A DNA stretch of 64,000 bases from JACVRW01 sp963739095 (GTDB lineage Bacteria > Actinomycetota > Thermoleophilia > Solirubrobacterales > Thermoleophilaceae): contig CAVTZF010000028.1 of NCBI GenBank assembly GCA_963739095.1, positions 1-64,000 of the forward strand, given 5' to 3'. This document shows, in pieces, positions 1 through 8,023 of the stretch. The notes below the pieces were generated by a model that saw nothing but the letters and a program-made list of their open reading frames with translations, had not been told where the DNA came from and did not search any database. A program made the position numbers and the translations under genes. How positions within the stretch are numbered: the first letter of the stretch is position 1; every line of letters begins with the position of its first letter.

Positions 1-283
1 TCGCCCGCCAGTACCGCTCGGGGAGGGAGCGCAGGTAGCGCTCACCCGACGCAGATGCGGCCGTCGAGCACCTCCATCACGCGGCGGTGGTCGAGGTCGG
101 AGACGAGGGTGGCGACTCGCGCCCGCGACGGTGGTGGGCCTCGTCGGGCGGCAGCCACCGCGGCGGCCGCGCCTCGGGGCCCGCGTCGAGCTCGTCCTGC
201 GCGCCCGCGGTGAAGGCGCGTGACCTGATTATTTCGATCGCCGCGGCGGCGCGGGTGGTGGGAGGATGGGCAGGGGCGTTTGA
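1..283. other. left-edge region without a supportable gene
   Basis: Open frames on both strands here are arginine/glycine-rich and look like GC-driven shadows. A minus-strand reading ending near position 42 gives a short tail (DHRRVMEVLDGRI) that could be the end of some truncated protein, but nothing upstream in that frame looks like a domain. I see no RNA gene or repeat. Confidence 0.3.
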
Positions 284-1208
284 GTGACCGCGCTTTCAAC
301 GTCGGCCATTGTGGGGTTCGGCTGTGCCGTTCTGTCGGCGCTCGGGACGAACCTCGCCTTCCTGTACAAGCACCGCGGTGCCGTCGCGGCGCCCGACGTG
401 GACATGCGCCATCCCCTGCGCAGCGCGATCGATCTGTTCCGCTCGAAGTGGTGGACGATCGGCTGGCTAGTGGCGGTCGCTGCCTTCCTCGCGCATGTCG
501 GCGCGCTCACGCTGCTGCCGCTCTCGCTCGCCCAGGCGGTGCTGGCGGGCGGGTTCGTGCTGCTCGCCGTGCTCGCGGAGCGCTTCTTCGGGTTCCAGCT
601 CGGCCGCCGGCAGTGGGTCGGGATCGTCTTGGTGGCGGTTTCACTAGCGCTCCTGGGGCTCACCGGCCAGAGTCCCCAGGGCGACCATTCCGACTACTCC
701 GGCGAGCGCCATGATCATCTTCGAGGGCGTCGCGATCGCGGTGGGGATGCTGCTGATCTTCTCGGGTCGCGTCGAGCGGGTCAGGGCCCAGTACGGGGTG
801 CTGCTCGGCGCGGCTGCGGGGCTCGGCTTCGGGATCTCGGACGTGGCGATCAAGGCGCTGAGCGGCGATCTCGAGAGCGGGATCGGCGCGCTTGTCAGTC
901 CCTGGACCGCGCTCGTGGTGACGGCGGCGGTCGCCTCCTTCTTCGCGTCCGCCCGCAGCCTGCAGATCGGCGACGGCGTGGCCGTGATCGCGGTGACCTC
1001 CGTCGCCGCGAACATGTCCACGATCCTGGCGGGCGTCGTTGTCTTCGGGGACCCGCTGGGTGACGATTTCCTCGTCGTCGCGGCGCGGCTTATCGCGTTC
1101 CTGCTCGTGCTCGTGGCCGCGGCGTTGATGCCTGCCCCGGTCCGCGCGGGGCACGCGCTGCAGGGACCGGTCGCCGAGCGGCGAGGCCCCTCTCTCAGTC
1201 CCGCCTGA
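284..1208 (+). CDS. DMT-superfamily (EamA/NIPA-like) permease, apparent frameshift
   Basis: This is an integral membrane transporter of the drug/metabolite family; the substrate is unknown. The GTG-initiated first part (to about 702) encodes about 140 residues with an initial helix, then LAFLYKHRGA and helices ending LALLGLTG. The second half continues in another frame from about 702, through MIIFEGVAIAVG, and ends at TGA 1206-1208 with four or five more helices, giving the expected 9-10 helices in all. The span is 925 nt, one base more than a multiple of three, so a single extra base near 697-708 explains the break. The gene converges on, and overlaps by 14 nt, the minus-strand PH-domain gene. 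It is either a sequencing error or a recently inactivated gene. Confidence 0.6.
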
Positions 1209-2072
1209 GGTCTGCGCTCGCGCGCTGGACGGCCGCCGTCTCGCCGCCGATCCGGCTGCAAACCAGGTCGGCGATGTCGGCGGCATGCCGTGGCGCAAGC
1301 CCGCTGAAGACGCCCTTGCCCGTGGGCGTCGAGAGCGCCAGGCGCGTCCGAGCCGTCTCCCCTTCAGCCCCACCGAGGAGATCTCCTCGTACGGAAACGA
1401 GAGCGTCCGCCGAACCGAGATGAAGAGAAGCCGCCGATCCGTGGCCACCAGCACGCCGTCGTGGCCCGCGCTGATCGCCGGCGCCATGTCGATCACGTCC
1501 TCGTCCTCATATACCAGGTCGCTCAGTCTGTGCAGCAGCGCGCGGGTCTCCTCCACCGCGCGACGGCCGGCACGCGCTTCCCCGAGGCTTCGCTCCGCCG
1601 GCTCGGCCTCGGCTCGAGCCGCCCCGCGGACCAGCGTCCACATTGCCCGCGGCGAACTCGATCTGCTCGGCCAGCCGCCGGACCCTTCGCTCATCCCAGC
1701 GGGGAAGGCGACCTCCCGCCGCCACGTCGGCGCCTCGATCACCAGGACCACCCCGCGCCGGGAGAGCCGCCCCGCCTCCGGTAGCACCTCGGCCCACGCC
1801 CTCACCTCCGCCGTCAGGTCGTCGTTCCCGTCCGCCGTGCTCACCCTGTCGGCGTAGAGGACCACCCGGTGACCATAGGACGCAAGCGGCTCCGCCGTCT
1901 CCGCCGCCCGCAATTGCCGCTCCGCCAGCTCGATCGCACGATCGTGCGCCTTCTCGGCCTGCCTCAGCGCCCGCTGCGCGGCGGCGATCTCGTCGTGCTC
2001 CTCACGCAGCAGCTCCCGCAACGGCCGCGCGGCGACCTCAATCGCCTCCCGCTTGCTCTGCGAAGCGGTCAC
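1195..2072 (-). pseudogene. coiled-coil plus bacterial PH-domain protein, several frameshifts
   Basis: Reading from a GTG at 2072, the product has a charged helical N-terminus (KREAIEVAARPLRELLREEH and onward, coiled-coil-like), a middle segment, and a C-terminal bacterial pleckstrin-homology (YokE/bPH-like) module recognisable by GVLVATDRRLLFISVRR followed by LSFPYEEISSV. Continuity needs three shifts. Near 1,700 a base is missing, so that DERRVRRLAEQIEFAAGN is read in another frame. It returns to the first frame near 1,635. Near 1,362 a G is missing from a G run, after which STPTGKGVFSGLAPRHAADI completes the PH fold and reaches TGA at 1195-1197. The total of 878 nt fits a net loss of one base. 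The function is unknown. It is either sequencing indels at G runs or a decaying gene. Confidence 0.5.
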
Positions 2073-2098
2073 GCACCCCACGCTAGACCACGCCGGCC

Positions 2099-2501
2099 GA
2101 GCAGGTCGTCGCCTTCGCCCGTCTGTTCGAGGTCGCGGCCGGCGATCTGCCGCAGCTCCACCCGGCTGCCTCTTCGTCTCGTTCATCTACGAGCGGGAGC
2201 TCGCCGGCGAGGACAGCGACGCCCTGATCGCCCACTCGATCGGCCTCTGGCGCGCGCGCCTGCTCGCGAAGCTCGAGGCGGCCACACGGACGCACCCGCC
2301 GGCGGCCGAGGTGGACCTGCCGTCGCTCGCGGACCAGGTCTTCACTATTTCGAGGGCGGCTTCATCCTCGCGCGCGCCACAAAGGACGCGACCGCGCTGC
2401 GCGCCCAGCTCGCGCACCTGCGCCAATACCTCGAGCTGCTCTTCGCCGTGCAGGCGCCCGAGGCCGCCGGCGAGGTCGACTCCGCAGCCCTGATGGCCTG
2501 A
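2099..2501 (+). pseudogene. TetR-family regulator C-terminal relic
   Basis: Three consecutive frames carry pieces of a TetR ligand-binding domain: EQVVAFARLFEVAAGDLPQL (frame of 2099), GCLFVSFIYERELAGED and DLPSLADQVF (frame of 2053), then FEGGFILARATKDATALRAQ and LAHLRQYLELLF to TGA 2499-2501. Two missing bases would join them. No DNA-binding helix-turn-helix is present, because the preceding sequence is the 5' end of the opposite-strand PH gene. Even with the frames repaired the protein could not bind DNA in the usual TetR way, so this is a genuine N-terminally truncated relic. Confidence 0.55.
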
Positions 2502-2654
2502 CGCTGACGCCCGGCGCGGACCGCACAGCAGAATCCCGATCGTTGCTGCGCAGGGCGAGCCCTGCATGTCCTCGCCGCCCCGCGGCTCGGTGCCCGCGAG
2601 CACCAGCCGGCGGACGGTGCGCGGGCAGCTTGTGTTCCGTCCTGGGTTCGCGCG

Positions 2655-2990
2655 CTAGGTAGGTCGACGTGCGCGCGGGCCGGGCTTCGCCTTCGGTGGC
2701 GCGAGGAATGCCTCTTCCGGATGATCGCGCACGAAGGCGTCGCGTACGCGGGCGGTCCGTAGGACCCGAATGAGCTCGGCCAAGCCGTCGCCCGACTCGG
2801 GGGCCGCCAATAGGAGCGCTCCCGTCAGTTCCTTCCGGCTTGTACGTGCACCCGCCCGGTTGGCAAGGTCGACGAGCACATCGAGCCGGACACTCAGGGG
2901 CGCCGGTAAGGCGATGCCGATGCGCGTCTCCGGACCAAGTGCTAGCTCATCATCTGGGCTAGCCATTCGGGTCGGGAAGCTAGCCCTCAA
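2655..2990 (-). CDS. small ribbon-helix-helix-like protein (paralogue A)
   Basis: This 111-residue protein shares a core with the gene at 3640-3987: I-G-(I/V)-(A/S)-L-P-x-P-L-x-V-R-L-D-V-L-V, then RT(S/T)RKE and LAAPESGD. A short strand, a helix opened by LP/PL, and a second helix opened by a T/S-R-K-E turn are typical of ribbon-helix-helix DNA-binding proteins, but I cannot name the family. The C-terminus is basic and proline-rich (PPKAKPGPRARRPT). It is transcribed away from the zinc-ribbon/hypothetical pair, next to an integrase module. Its likely role is a transcriptional or partition-type regulator of the mobile segment. Existence as a gene is supported by the paralogue; function is inference. 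Confidence 0.5.
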   Translation of the reverse strand: MRASFPTRMASPDDELALGPETRIGIALPAPLSVRLDVLVDLANRAGARTSRKELTGALLLAAPESGDGLAELIRVLRTARVRDAFVRDHPEEAFLAPPKAKPGPRARRPT

Positions 2991-3025
2991 GCAAACATAC
3001 GTCTAATGTACTATAGTCGTAGGCA

Positions 3026-3199
3026 GTGCCTATTCTCGTTGGCACACGATGCATGCGGTGCGATAGCCCAGTCATCTATCTCCGGGACCGACGCAGGACG
3101 AGTGGCGCCGTCCTATGCCCCGACTGCGCCTATCAACAGCTCACCGCACAGCGGCTCGCGCTCGCCGCTGAGCTAAGGACGCTGGCGCGCGCTCGTTGA
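3026..3199 (+). CDS. small zinc-ribbon protein (57 aa)
   Basis: A GTG-started frame of 57 residues contains two CxxC knuckles, TRCMRCDSPVIYLRDRR and LCPDCAYQQL, spaced like a zinc ribbon, followed by a charged helix rich in Leu/Ala/Arg. It lies in a lower-GC stretch between the two ribbon-helix-helix-like genes. An overlapping frame continues past the stop as RIRLRAEANRVRDLAREL and ends in a TGA that overlaps the ATG at 3320. The real protein may therefore be about 98 residues, with a one-base frameshift near 3190. There is no strong ribosome-binding site. Small zinc-ribbon proteins are common cargo of phages and integrative elements. Confidence 0.4.
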   Translation: MPILVGTRCMRCDSPVIYLRDRRRTSGAVLCPDCAYQQLTAQRLALAAELRTLARAR

Positions 3200-3319
3200 G
3201 CTCGGCGACACACGTAGCGGGCGAGGCAGTCGGTGGTTCCGAATCCGCCTTCGAGCAGAGGCGAACCGCGTACGCGACTTGGCCCGGGAACTAACCAATC
3301 GTCCCACTAAGGAGACCGG

Positions 3320-3643
3320 ATGACAGCCAACAAGGCATCGCGAAACTCCGCGATCCACGAAGTCTCGTGGTCGCTCGTTGACGTGCCCTCAGACCCCTTT
3401 GCCTACGGTCGCGCGCTCAGTCGTGCGGCGAGGAAAGTGCATGAGGCGCCGGCAGCACGCGACCACCGCGTTTTGCGCATTTCTGCTTCTCGCGCGCGCT
3501 GCGTGAGGATCGAGTTCACGCTCGAGGCATCCAGCCTTGCTCAGGCAATCGCACTGACCGCTACGGATATTGCCCGGCTGCTAGCGGAGGCAGAGGTTGA
3601 TTCCCCCCGTGTCGCGGTCCTCACGGCCGGCGAGACTGGCTAG
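3320..3643 (+). CDS. hypothetical protein, mobile-element cargo
   Basis: This 107-residue protein is preceded by an excellent ribosome-binding site (AAGGAGA, 3308-3314) correctly spaced from the ATG, which makes it a believable gene. It begins MTANKASRNSAIHEVSWSLV, has a mixed alpha/beta pattern in the middle (VRIEFTLEASSLAQAIALTA) and no membrane segment, signal peptide or catalytic motif that I recognise. Its stop overlaps the end of the convergent gene at 3640-3987. GC content and codon use are clearly less GC-rich than in the housekeeping genes downstream, in line with acquired DNA. The function is unknown. Confidence 0.5.
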   Translation: MTANKASRNSAIHEVSWSLVDVPSDPFAYGRALSRAARKVHEAPAARDHRVLRISASRARCVRIEFTLEASSLAQAIALTATDIARLLAEAEVDSPRVAVLTAGETG

Positions 3644-3987
3644 GAGCGCCGTTTCCGATTGGGCGTTTTCCGCAGAGCTCGCGGCCCCGGAGGTGCGGAC
3701 TCGTCCACGAGGAAGCGTGCCGTGTCAGCTCCCTCGACGACCGCAGATGTAGCCGTCGCGAGCCGAACTCTCTTCAGCATTGCAGCCAGGTCATCGCCAG
3801 ATTCCGGAGCGGCCAGAATAAGAGCCGCGAGAACCTCCTTACGTGTCGTTCTCTCCCCCGCCTCAATTGCACGTTCGACTAAGACGTCGAGCCGGACGTC
3901 AAGCGGTGTGGGAAGCGACACCCCGATCTGACGCTCGGGAAACTCCTCCAGTGTGAAGTCGAAGCGTGTTTGGCCCTCGCCGCGCAT
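3640..3987 (-). CDS. small ribbon-helix-helix-like protein (paralogue B)
   Basis: This 115-residue paralogue of the gene at 2655-2990 has the core QIGVSLPTPLDVRLDVLVER, then the turn TTRKEV and LILAAPESGDDLA. The N-terminus is shorter and more acidic; the C-terminus is again basic (RALRKTPNRKRRS). It starts at 3987 and is divergent from the excisionase-like gene at 4048, with a 60-bp AT-rich spacer that could hold an operator for it. A regulator controlling the xis-int pair is a reasonable guess from position. The family is not recognised by name. Confidence 0.5.
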   Translation of the reverse strand: MRGEGQTRFDFTLEEFPERQIGVSLPTPLDVRLDVLVERAIEAGERTTRKEVLAALILAAPESGDDLAAMLKRVRLATATSAVVEGADTARFLVDESAPPGPRALRKTPNRKRRS

Positions 3988-4032
3988 GCCCTATTTTTAG
4001 CCCATCGTCTGCCTATGATATACATAGGTTTC

Positions 4033-4041
4033 TGATATGAT
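4033..4041 (+). promoter_or_regulatory. extended -10 promoter of xis-int, leaderless
   Basis: TGA followed by TATGAT fits an extended -10 element, and the hexamer ends six bases before the ATG at 4048. Transcription would begin at or next to the start codon. No -35 consensus is visible, as expected for an extended -10. Confidence 0.5.
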
Positions 4042-4047
4042 CGCTGA

Positions 4048-4269
4048 ATGAGGCCGGGACAGCTCCCGTCGCCCCGGTCACCCAGAGAGCCGCTCGTGGC
4101 TGTCGAGGTTGTCGCAGCGCACCTTGGTGTCCGTCGGAGTTGGGTCTATGCCGCCACGGCCGCCGGCCAACTTCCCCACTTCCGTGCGGGCCGGTATCTG
4201 CGATTTCGCCTGTCAGAGGTGGAGGACGCGCTCGTTGAGATCGGCCCCCGGAGCGAACACCGTGGCTAG
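4048..4269 (+). CDS. excisionase-like HTH protein
   Basis: This 73-residue protein carries a MerR/excisionase-type winged helix-turn-helix (HTH_17-like): VEVVAAHLGVRRSWVYAATA, then GQLPHFRAGRYLRFRLSEVE. It ends only eight bases into the integrase reading frame, so the two are translationally coupled, the usual layout for xis-int pairs in actinobacterial integrative elements. By family it would bind the attachment-site arms and steer the recombinase toward excision, and may also regulate its own promoter, the leaderless extended -10 directly upstream. The HTH is clear; the excision role is inferred from the neighbour. Confidence 0.7.
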   Translation: MRPGQLPSPRSPREPLVAVEVVAAHLGVRRSWVYAATAAGQLPHFRAGRYLRFRLSEVEDALVEIGPRSEHRG

Positions 4270-5389
4270 GGGCTGCGTGATCAAGCGACGTTGGAAGGAC
4301 GGCCGACGCCTCTCCTACGCCATCAAGTATCGCCTGCCCGACGGGACCCAAAAGTTCGAGACGATCGGCCCGAGCAAGAAGGAAGCTGAAAGGGTTCTGA
4401 GCCGCCGATTGGATGAGATCAATCGGGGCGCCTACCGCGATGTCGTTGACATCTCGTTCGCCGAGTTCGCCGACAAGTGGATGGCAGAGTACGTACGCCC
4501 GCGCCTCAAGCCGTCGACCATCGTCGGGTACGAATCTCAGCTTCGGAGCAGCCTGGTCCCTGAGTTCGGCCCATTGCGTCTCAGCGCCATTACAGCCGCC
4601 TCGATTCATGCGTGGATCGCCACCTTGACCGAGCGCGGCCTCTCGCCAGCGTCCGTGAACCATGCACTCGCCCAGCTCAAGTTCATGTTGAGTCACGCCG
4701 TTGACAGCAACCACCTCGGGGCCAACCCAGCCGAGAAAGTCCCGCGCCTGAGGGTCCCTTACAAGGAAATGAAGGTCTGGGAGCCGGAGCAGATTCGGCG
4801 CTTCCTGGACGCCGTTGATCCGCCCTACCGCCTGTACTACGCGACTGCAGTTCTCACCGGGGTCCGACGAGGCGAGATCCAAGGGCTCCAATGGCAGGAC
4901 GTGGACTGGAAGCGCAACCAACTACGCGTCGCTCGGAATTACTACAAGGGGCAGCTCTTGCCGCCGAAGTCAAGGACAAGCGTTCGCCGAATCGATCTTG
5001 CGCCTTCGCTCCTCGAGGCGCTCAGGAAGGCCAAGCCGTCGGGGGTCGACGGCGAAAGCCACATCTTCCTGAGCGCCCGATCTCTGCCGCTCGATCCAGC
5101 CACGATTAAGATGAGGGTCTTCGTCCCGGCATGCGAGCGGGCGGGCGTCCCCCGAATCCGGTTTCACGACCTGCGACACACCTTCGCGGCGCTGCTCGTC
5201 GCAGCGGGGCACCACCCGAAGTACATCCAGGTGCAAATGGGACACTCCTCGATCCAGATGACGCTTGACCTATACGGGCACCTGCTTCCGGACGTGCACG
5301 AGGGCGCCGGCGTTCGCCTCGAACGAACCGTCTTCGGTTGCCAGGAATCCGACTCGGGCCCGAGACCCGCCGAGCAGAACAGGTCTTAG
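4262..5389 (+). CDS. tyrosine-type site-specific recombinase (integrase)
   Basis: This is a 375-residue phage-type integrase. It has an N-terminal AP2-like strand region (VIKRRWKDGRRLSYAIKYRL), a core-binding domain (about 65-165, FAEFADKWMAEYVRPRL) and a catalytic domain with the full set R202 (TGVRRGE), K236, H302-R305 (HDLRH), H328 (MGHSS) and nucleophile Y338 (LDLYGHL). I chose GTG 4262 because it overlaps the excisionase stop and the fold begins there; a longer in-frame start at 4109 reads through the xis gene. It points toward tRNA-Arg 167 bp downstream, whose 3' end faces the gene, the classical target arrangement. All catalytic residues are intact, so the enzyme may be active. Confidence 0.9.
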   Translation: MARGCVIKRRWKDGRRLSYAIKYRLPDGTQKFETIGPSKKEAERVLSRRLDEINRGAYRDVVDISFAEFADKWMAEYVRPRLKPSTIVGYESQLRSSLVPEFGPLRLSAITAASIHAWIATLTERGLSPASVNHALAQLKFMLSHAVDSNHLGANPAEKVPRLRVPYKEMKVWEPEQIRRFLDAVDPPYRLYYATAVLTGVRRGEIQGLQWQDVDWKRNQLRVARNYYKGQLLPPKSRTSVRRIDLAPSLLEALRKAKPSGVDGESHIFLSARSLPLDPATIKMRVFVPACERAGVPRIRFHDLRHTFAALLVAAGHHPKYIQVQMGHSSIQMTLDLYGHLLPDVHEGAGVRLERTVFGCQESDSGPRPAEQNRS

Positions 5390-5555
5390 CCCCCACGACG
5401 GTGCCGCAGTGCAGGGGGCTACGCGGGTGACTCCTGCGTCGGTTTGGCCCAGCTCTGGCTCAGTCCGGTAGCGGCTCGGTAGCACGGCGCATGGAGTCCC
5501 ACTGAGGGGCGCCGAGGGCACCGCAGAAAAGGCTTCGATTAGCGGGTCTTCTTAG

Positions 5556-5629
<74 letters not shown>

Positions 5630-5671
5630 TCGGTCGGTAGAGGGTAGCGGAGGACCCGCGAGGTCCAGCCC

Positions 5672-5701
5672 TTGACGCTTCGGACATAACGATATATCGT
5701 T
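5672..5701 (+). promoter_or_regulatory. PadR promoter with palindromic operator
   Basis: TTGACG (5672-5677) followed after 15-17 bases by TATATC/TATCGT gives a standard promoter. The perfect palindrome AACGATATATCGTT (5688-5701) covers the -10 region. PadR repressors commonly bind such AT-centred palindromes at their own promoters, so autorepression is the likely mode. Confidence 0.55.
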
Positions 5702-5735
5702 GATGCATCGTGATCTTCAAAGATAGGAGAAATCA

Positions 5736-6314
5736 ATGCATCGCTTCAAGCACCGCGGTGGCCGTCACACGGGCCACCACTGGGACGCTATGAGGGGCCG
5801 ACACGGCATGCACGGCGGCTGGGGACACCCCGGCGGCGGTCGCCGGCGGCGCATGCGCCGCGGCGACGTGCGCGCGGCCGTGCTCGTCCTGCTCGACGAG
5901 GGCCCGATGACGGGCTATGGCCTCATGGGCGAGATCGAGACACGCTCGGACGGCGCCTGGCGGCCGAGCCCGGGGTCGGTCTACCCGACACTCGCGCTGC
6001 TCGAGGACGAGGGCCTGATCCGCCCCCAGGCGGGCGAGGGCCGCACCCCGTACGAGCTCACCGACGAGGGCAAGACCTACGTCGAGGAGCATCGCGAGCA
6101 GCTCGGCGAGCCGTGGACCAGGTCGGCCGAGGGCTTCGGCCCGGGCCGCCTCGAGGTCCGATCGCTGATCGGTCCGCTCGCCGCCGCAGCCGCCCAGGTG
6201 GCAATGGCCGGCGACGACGCGCAGATCGAGCGTGCCAAGGAGATCCTCAACCAGGCGCGCCGCGACCTCTACCGCGTCCTCGCGGACGAGGAGCCGACAG
6301 AGACAGAGGAGTGA
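5736..6314 (+). CDS. PadR-family transcriptional regulator
   Basis: This 192-residue protein has a His/Gly/Arg-rich leader (about 1-40: RHGMHGGWGHPGGGRRRR) before a PadR winged helix (about 43-115: AAVLVLLDEGPMTGYGLMGE, then SPGSVYPTLALLEDEGLIRP) and a C-terminal helical dimerisation segment. PadR proteins repress efflux or stress genes until a ligand binds. A good ribosome-binding site (AGGAGA) precedes the ATG and a palindrome overlaps the -10. The histidine-rich leader could sense metal or haem, which is inference. The DHA2 efflux pump beyond tRNA-Ser, on the other strand, is a candidate target but shows no matching palindrome. Confidence 0.85.
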   Translation: MHRFKHRGGRHTGHHWDAMRGRHGMHGGWGHPGGGRRRRMRRGDVRAAVLVLLDEGPMTGYGLMGEIETRSDGAWRPSPGSVYPTLALLEDEGLIRPQAGEGRTPYELTDEGKTYVEEHREQLGEPWTRSAEGFGPGRLEVRSLIGPLAAAAAQVAMAGDDAQIERAKEILNQARRDLYRVLADEEPTETEE

Positions 6315-6315
6315 G

Positions 6316-6350
6316 CGTCGCCGGGTAGCTTCCCCCGGCTACCATCGACG
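6316..6350 (+). terminator. hairpin after padR
   Basis: CGTCG-CCG-GGTAGC, an 8-base loop, then GCTACC-AT-CGACG form a bulged stem between the padR stop and tRNA-Ser. There is no T tract, so it may be a weak terminator or a processing hairpin. Confidence 0.35.
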
Positions 6351-6356
6351 CTCTCC

Positions 6357-6445
6357 GGAGAGGTGGCCGAGTGGCTGAAGGCACTCGCCTGCTAAGCGAG
6401 TATGGGGTTCACGCTCCATCGAGGGTTCGAATCCCTCCCTCTCCG
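6357..6445 (+). tRNA. tRNA-Ser (GCT)
   Basis: This is a class II cloverleaf with a long variable arm. The acceptor is GGAGAGG/CCTCTCC, the anticodon loop CTGCTAA (anticodon GCT, reading AGC/AGU), the T-arm GAGGG-TTCGAAT-CCCTC and the discriminator G. CCA is not encoded. Confidence 0.95.
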
Positions 6446-6482
6446 CTTCTCTGGGGTATGCGCGCCGTCCGGGTCCGGGTCG

Positions 6483-7949
6483 CTAGTCCGGCGCCTGCAC
6501 GAACTCACCCGAGGGCGCCGCAACGGGACGAAGCAACAGGCCGAGCAACGCGCCGGTCGCCGCGAAGGCGGCGGCCACCAGGAACGCCGTGTGGTATCCG
6601 CCCGTGAGCGCGGCTAGTGCTCCGTCGCCGGCGCTGCGCAGCGTCTCGGTACGCGAGTCGGCGACGGCCACGAGCACCGCAAGCCCGAGCGCTCCGCCCA
6701 TCATGAAGGCGGTGTTGACGATGCCCGACGCCAGCCCTGAGTCGCTGGGGTCGACGTCGCCCATGGCCGCAAGCAGCAGCGGGTTGAAGGTGATCCCGCC
6801 TCCGATGCCCATGAGCAGCATGCCCGGGAGGACGTCGGCGACGAAATCTCCGTCGACGGGCGCCTGAGTGAACCAGAGCAGCCCGATCGCGAAGAAGGTC
6901 AACCCGACCACGAGCGGAGGCTTGATGCCGAAGCGCATGACGAGGCGGTCGGACAGGGCGATCGATTCGAAACCCATGACGAGCGTGGTCGGCAGGAACG
7001 CAAGCCCCACCTCCAGCGGGCTGTAGCCGAGCACCCGTTGCAGATAGAGCGCGAGCAGGAAGAACCAGCCGAACATCGATGCCGCCATCAGGGCGCCGAC
7101 GACGTTCGCTACCCGGATGTTGCGCTTGCGAAAGAGACCGAGCGGGATCAGTGGCGAGCCGACTCGCGCTTCGACGGTGATGAACACGGCCAACAGGGTG
7201 GCTGCGCCCGCGAGCAGGCCGAGCGTCAGGCCGGAGGTCCAACCGTTCTCGTTGCCGTTGATCACGGCATAGGTTGCGAGCATCACCGCCGCCGTCACGG
7301 TGACGGCTCCCGTGATGTCGAGGCGCCGGTCCTCGCCGTCGCCTCTGTCATCAGGCAGCAGCGAGAGGGTGAGGAAGAACACGGCGATGCCGATCGGCAG
7401 GTTGACGAGGAAGATCCAGTTCCACGCGAACAGGTCTGTGAGCACACCGCCGAGTAGGACGCCGGCCGTTCCCCCTCCCGAGAGCACGAAGCCGAAGATC
7501 CCCATCGCCTTCGCGCGCTCGGCGGGATCCGTGAAGATCGTCATGATCAGCGACAGCGCGACCACCGACACGATCGCCCCGCCGAACCCCTGCAGCGCGC
7601 GCGCCACGACCAGGAACTCCTGCGAGCCGGCCAGGCCACACGCGAGCGACATGACCGTGAATAGCACGAGGCCGAGCAGGAACAGCCGCCGGCGCCCGAA
7701 CAGGTCGCCGAGGCGGCCGCCGAGTAGCAGGAAGCCGCCGAAGGTGAGCAAATAGGCGTTCACGACCCAGGCGAGCGACGACTCCGAGAAGCCGAGGTCG
7801 GCCTGAATCGAGGGAAGGGCGACGTTCACGATCGTCGAGTCGAGGACGATCAGGACGTCGCCCAGGCAAAGGACGTAGAGAGCAAGCCAGCGCCTGCGTC
7901 CCTCGAGCGCTTGGGGCGCTTGCCGTGTGGCCGTCTGAGTGGTGGTCAT
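6483..7949 (-). CDS. DHA2-family MFS multidrug efflux transporter
   Basis: This 488-residue protein has 14 predicted membrane helices, the layout of EmrB/QacA proton-driven drug exporters. Family motifs are visible: LDSTIVNVALPSI in helix 1, GRLGDLFGRRRLFL (motif A) in the first loop, and GGGTAGVLLGGVL with NWIFLVNLPIG (motif C region). It acts in the cytoplasmic membrane and probably exports hydrophobic toxic compounds; the substrate cannot be read from sequence. It stands alone, ending 38 bp from tRNA-Ser, with its 5' end 75 bp from the convergent-side ogt gene. A second DHA2 exporter occurs at 49499-51271. Confidence 0.85.
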   Translation of the reverse strand: MTTTQTATRQAPQALEGRRRWLALYVLCLGDVLIVLDSTIVNVALPSIQADLGFSESSLAWVVNAYLLTFGGFLLLGGRLGDLFGRRRLFLLGLVLFTVMSLACGLAGSQEFLVVARALQGFGGAIVSVVALSLIMTIFTDPAERAKAMGIFGFVLSGGGTAGVLLGGVLTDLFAWNWIFLVNLPIGIAVFFLTLSLLPDDRGDGEDRRLDITGAVTVTAAVMLATYAVINGNENGWTSGLTLGLLAGAATLLAVFITVEARVGSPLIPLGLFRKRNIRVANVVGALMAASMFGWFFLLALYLQRVLGYSPLEVGLAFLPTTLVMGFESIALSDRLVMRFGIKPPLVVGLTFFAIGLLWFTQAPVDGDFVADVLPGMLLMGIGGGITFNPLLLAAMGDVDPSDSGLASGIVNTAFMMGGALGLAVLVAVADSRTETLRSAGDGALAALTGGYHTAFLVAAAFAATGALLGLLLRPVAAPSGEFVQAPD

Positions 7950-8023
7950 TGTTCGGTTGTTCCCGGTCCGCGCACGAAGCGAGCCAGGCTACAGCTTCAA
8001 GTGCACTTCAGGTCAACCCCTGG

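Noticed and set aside
1..299. A minus-strand protein of 85 codons at the left edge
   Set aside because: It is mostly Arg/Pro/Ala low-complexity sequence overlapping the start of the DMT gene, and only about 13 terminal residues look protein-like.
3228..3244. GGTTCCGAATCC resembling the tRNA-Arg T-loop as a second attachment site
   Set aside because: It has an inserted base, lacks the flanking acceptor sequence and lies inside possible coding sequence. A true att repeat should match the tRNA 3' end over more than 15 bases.
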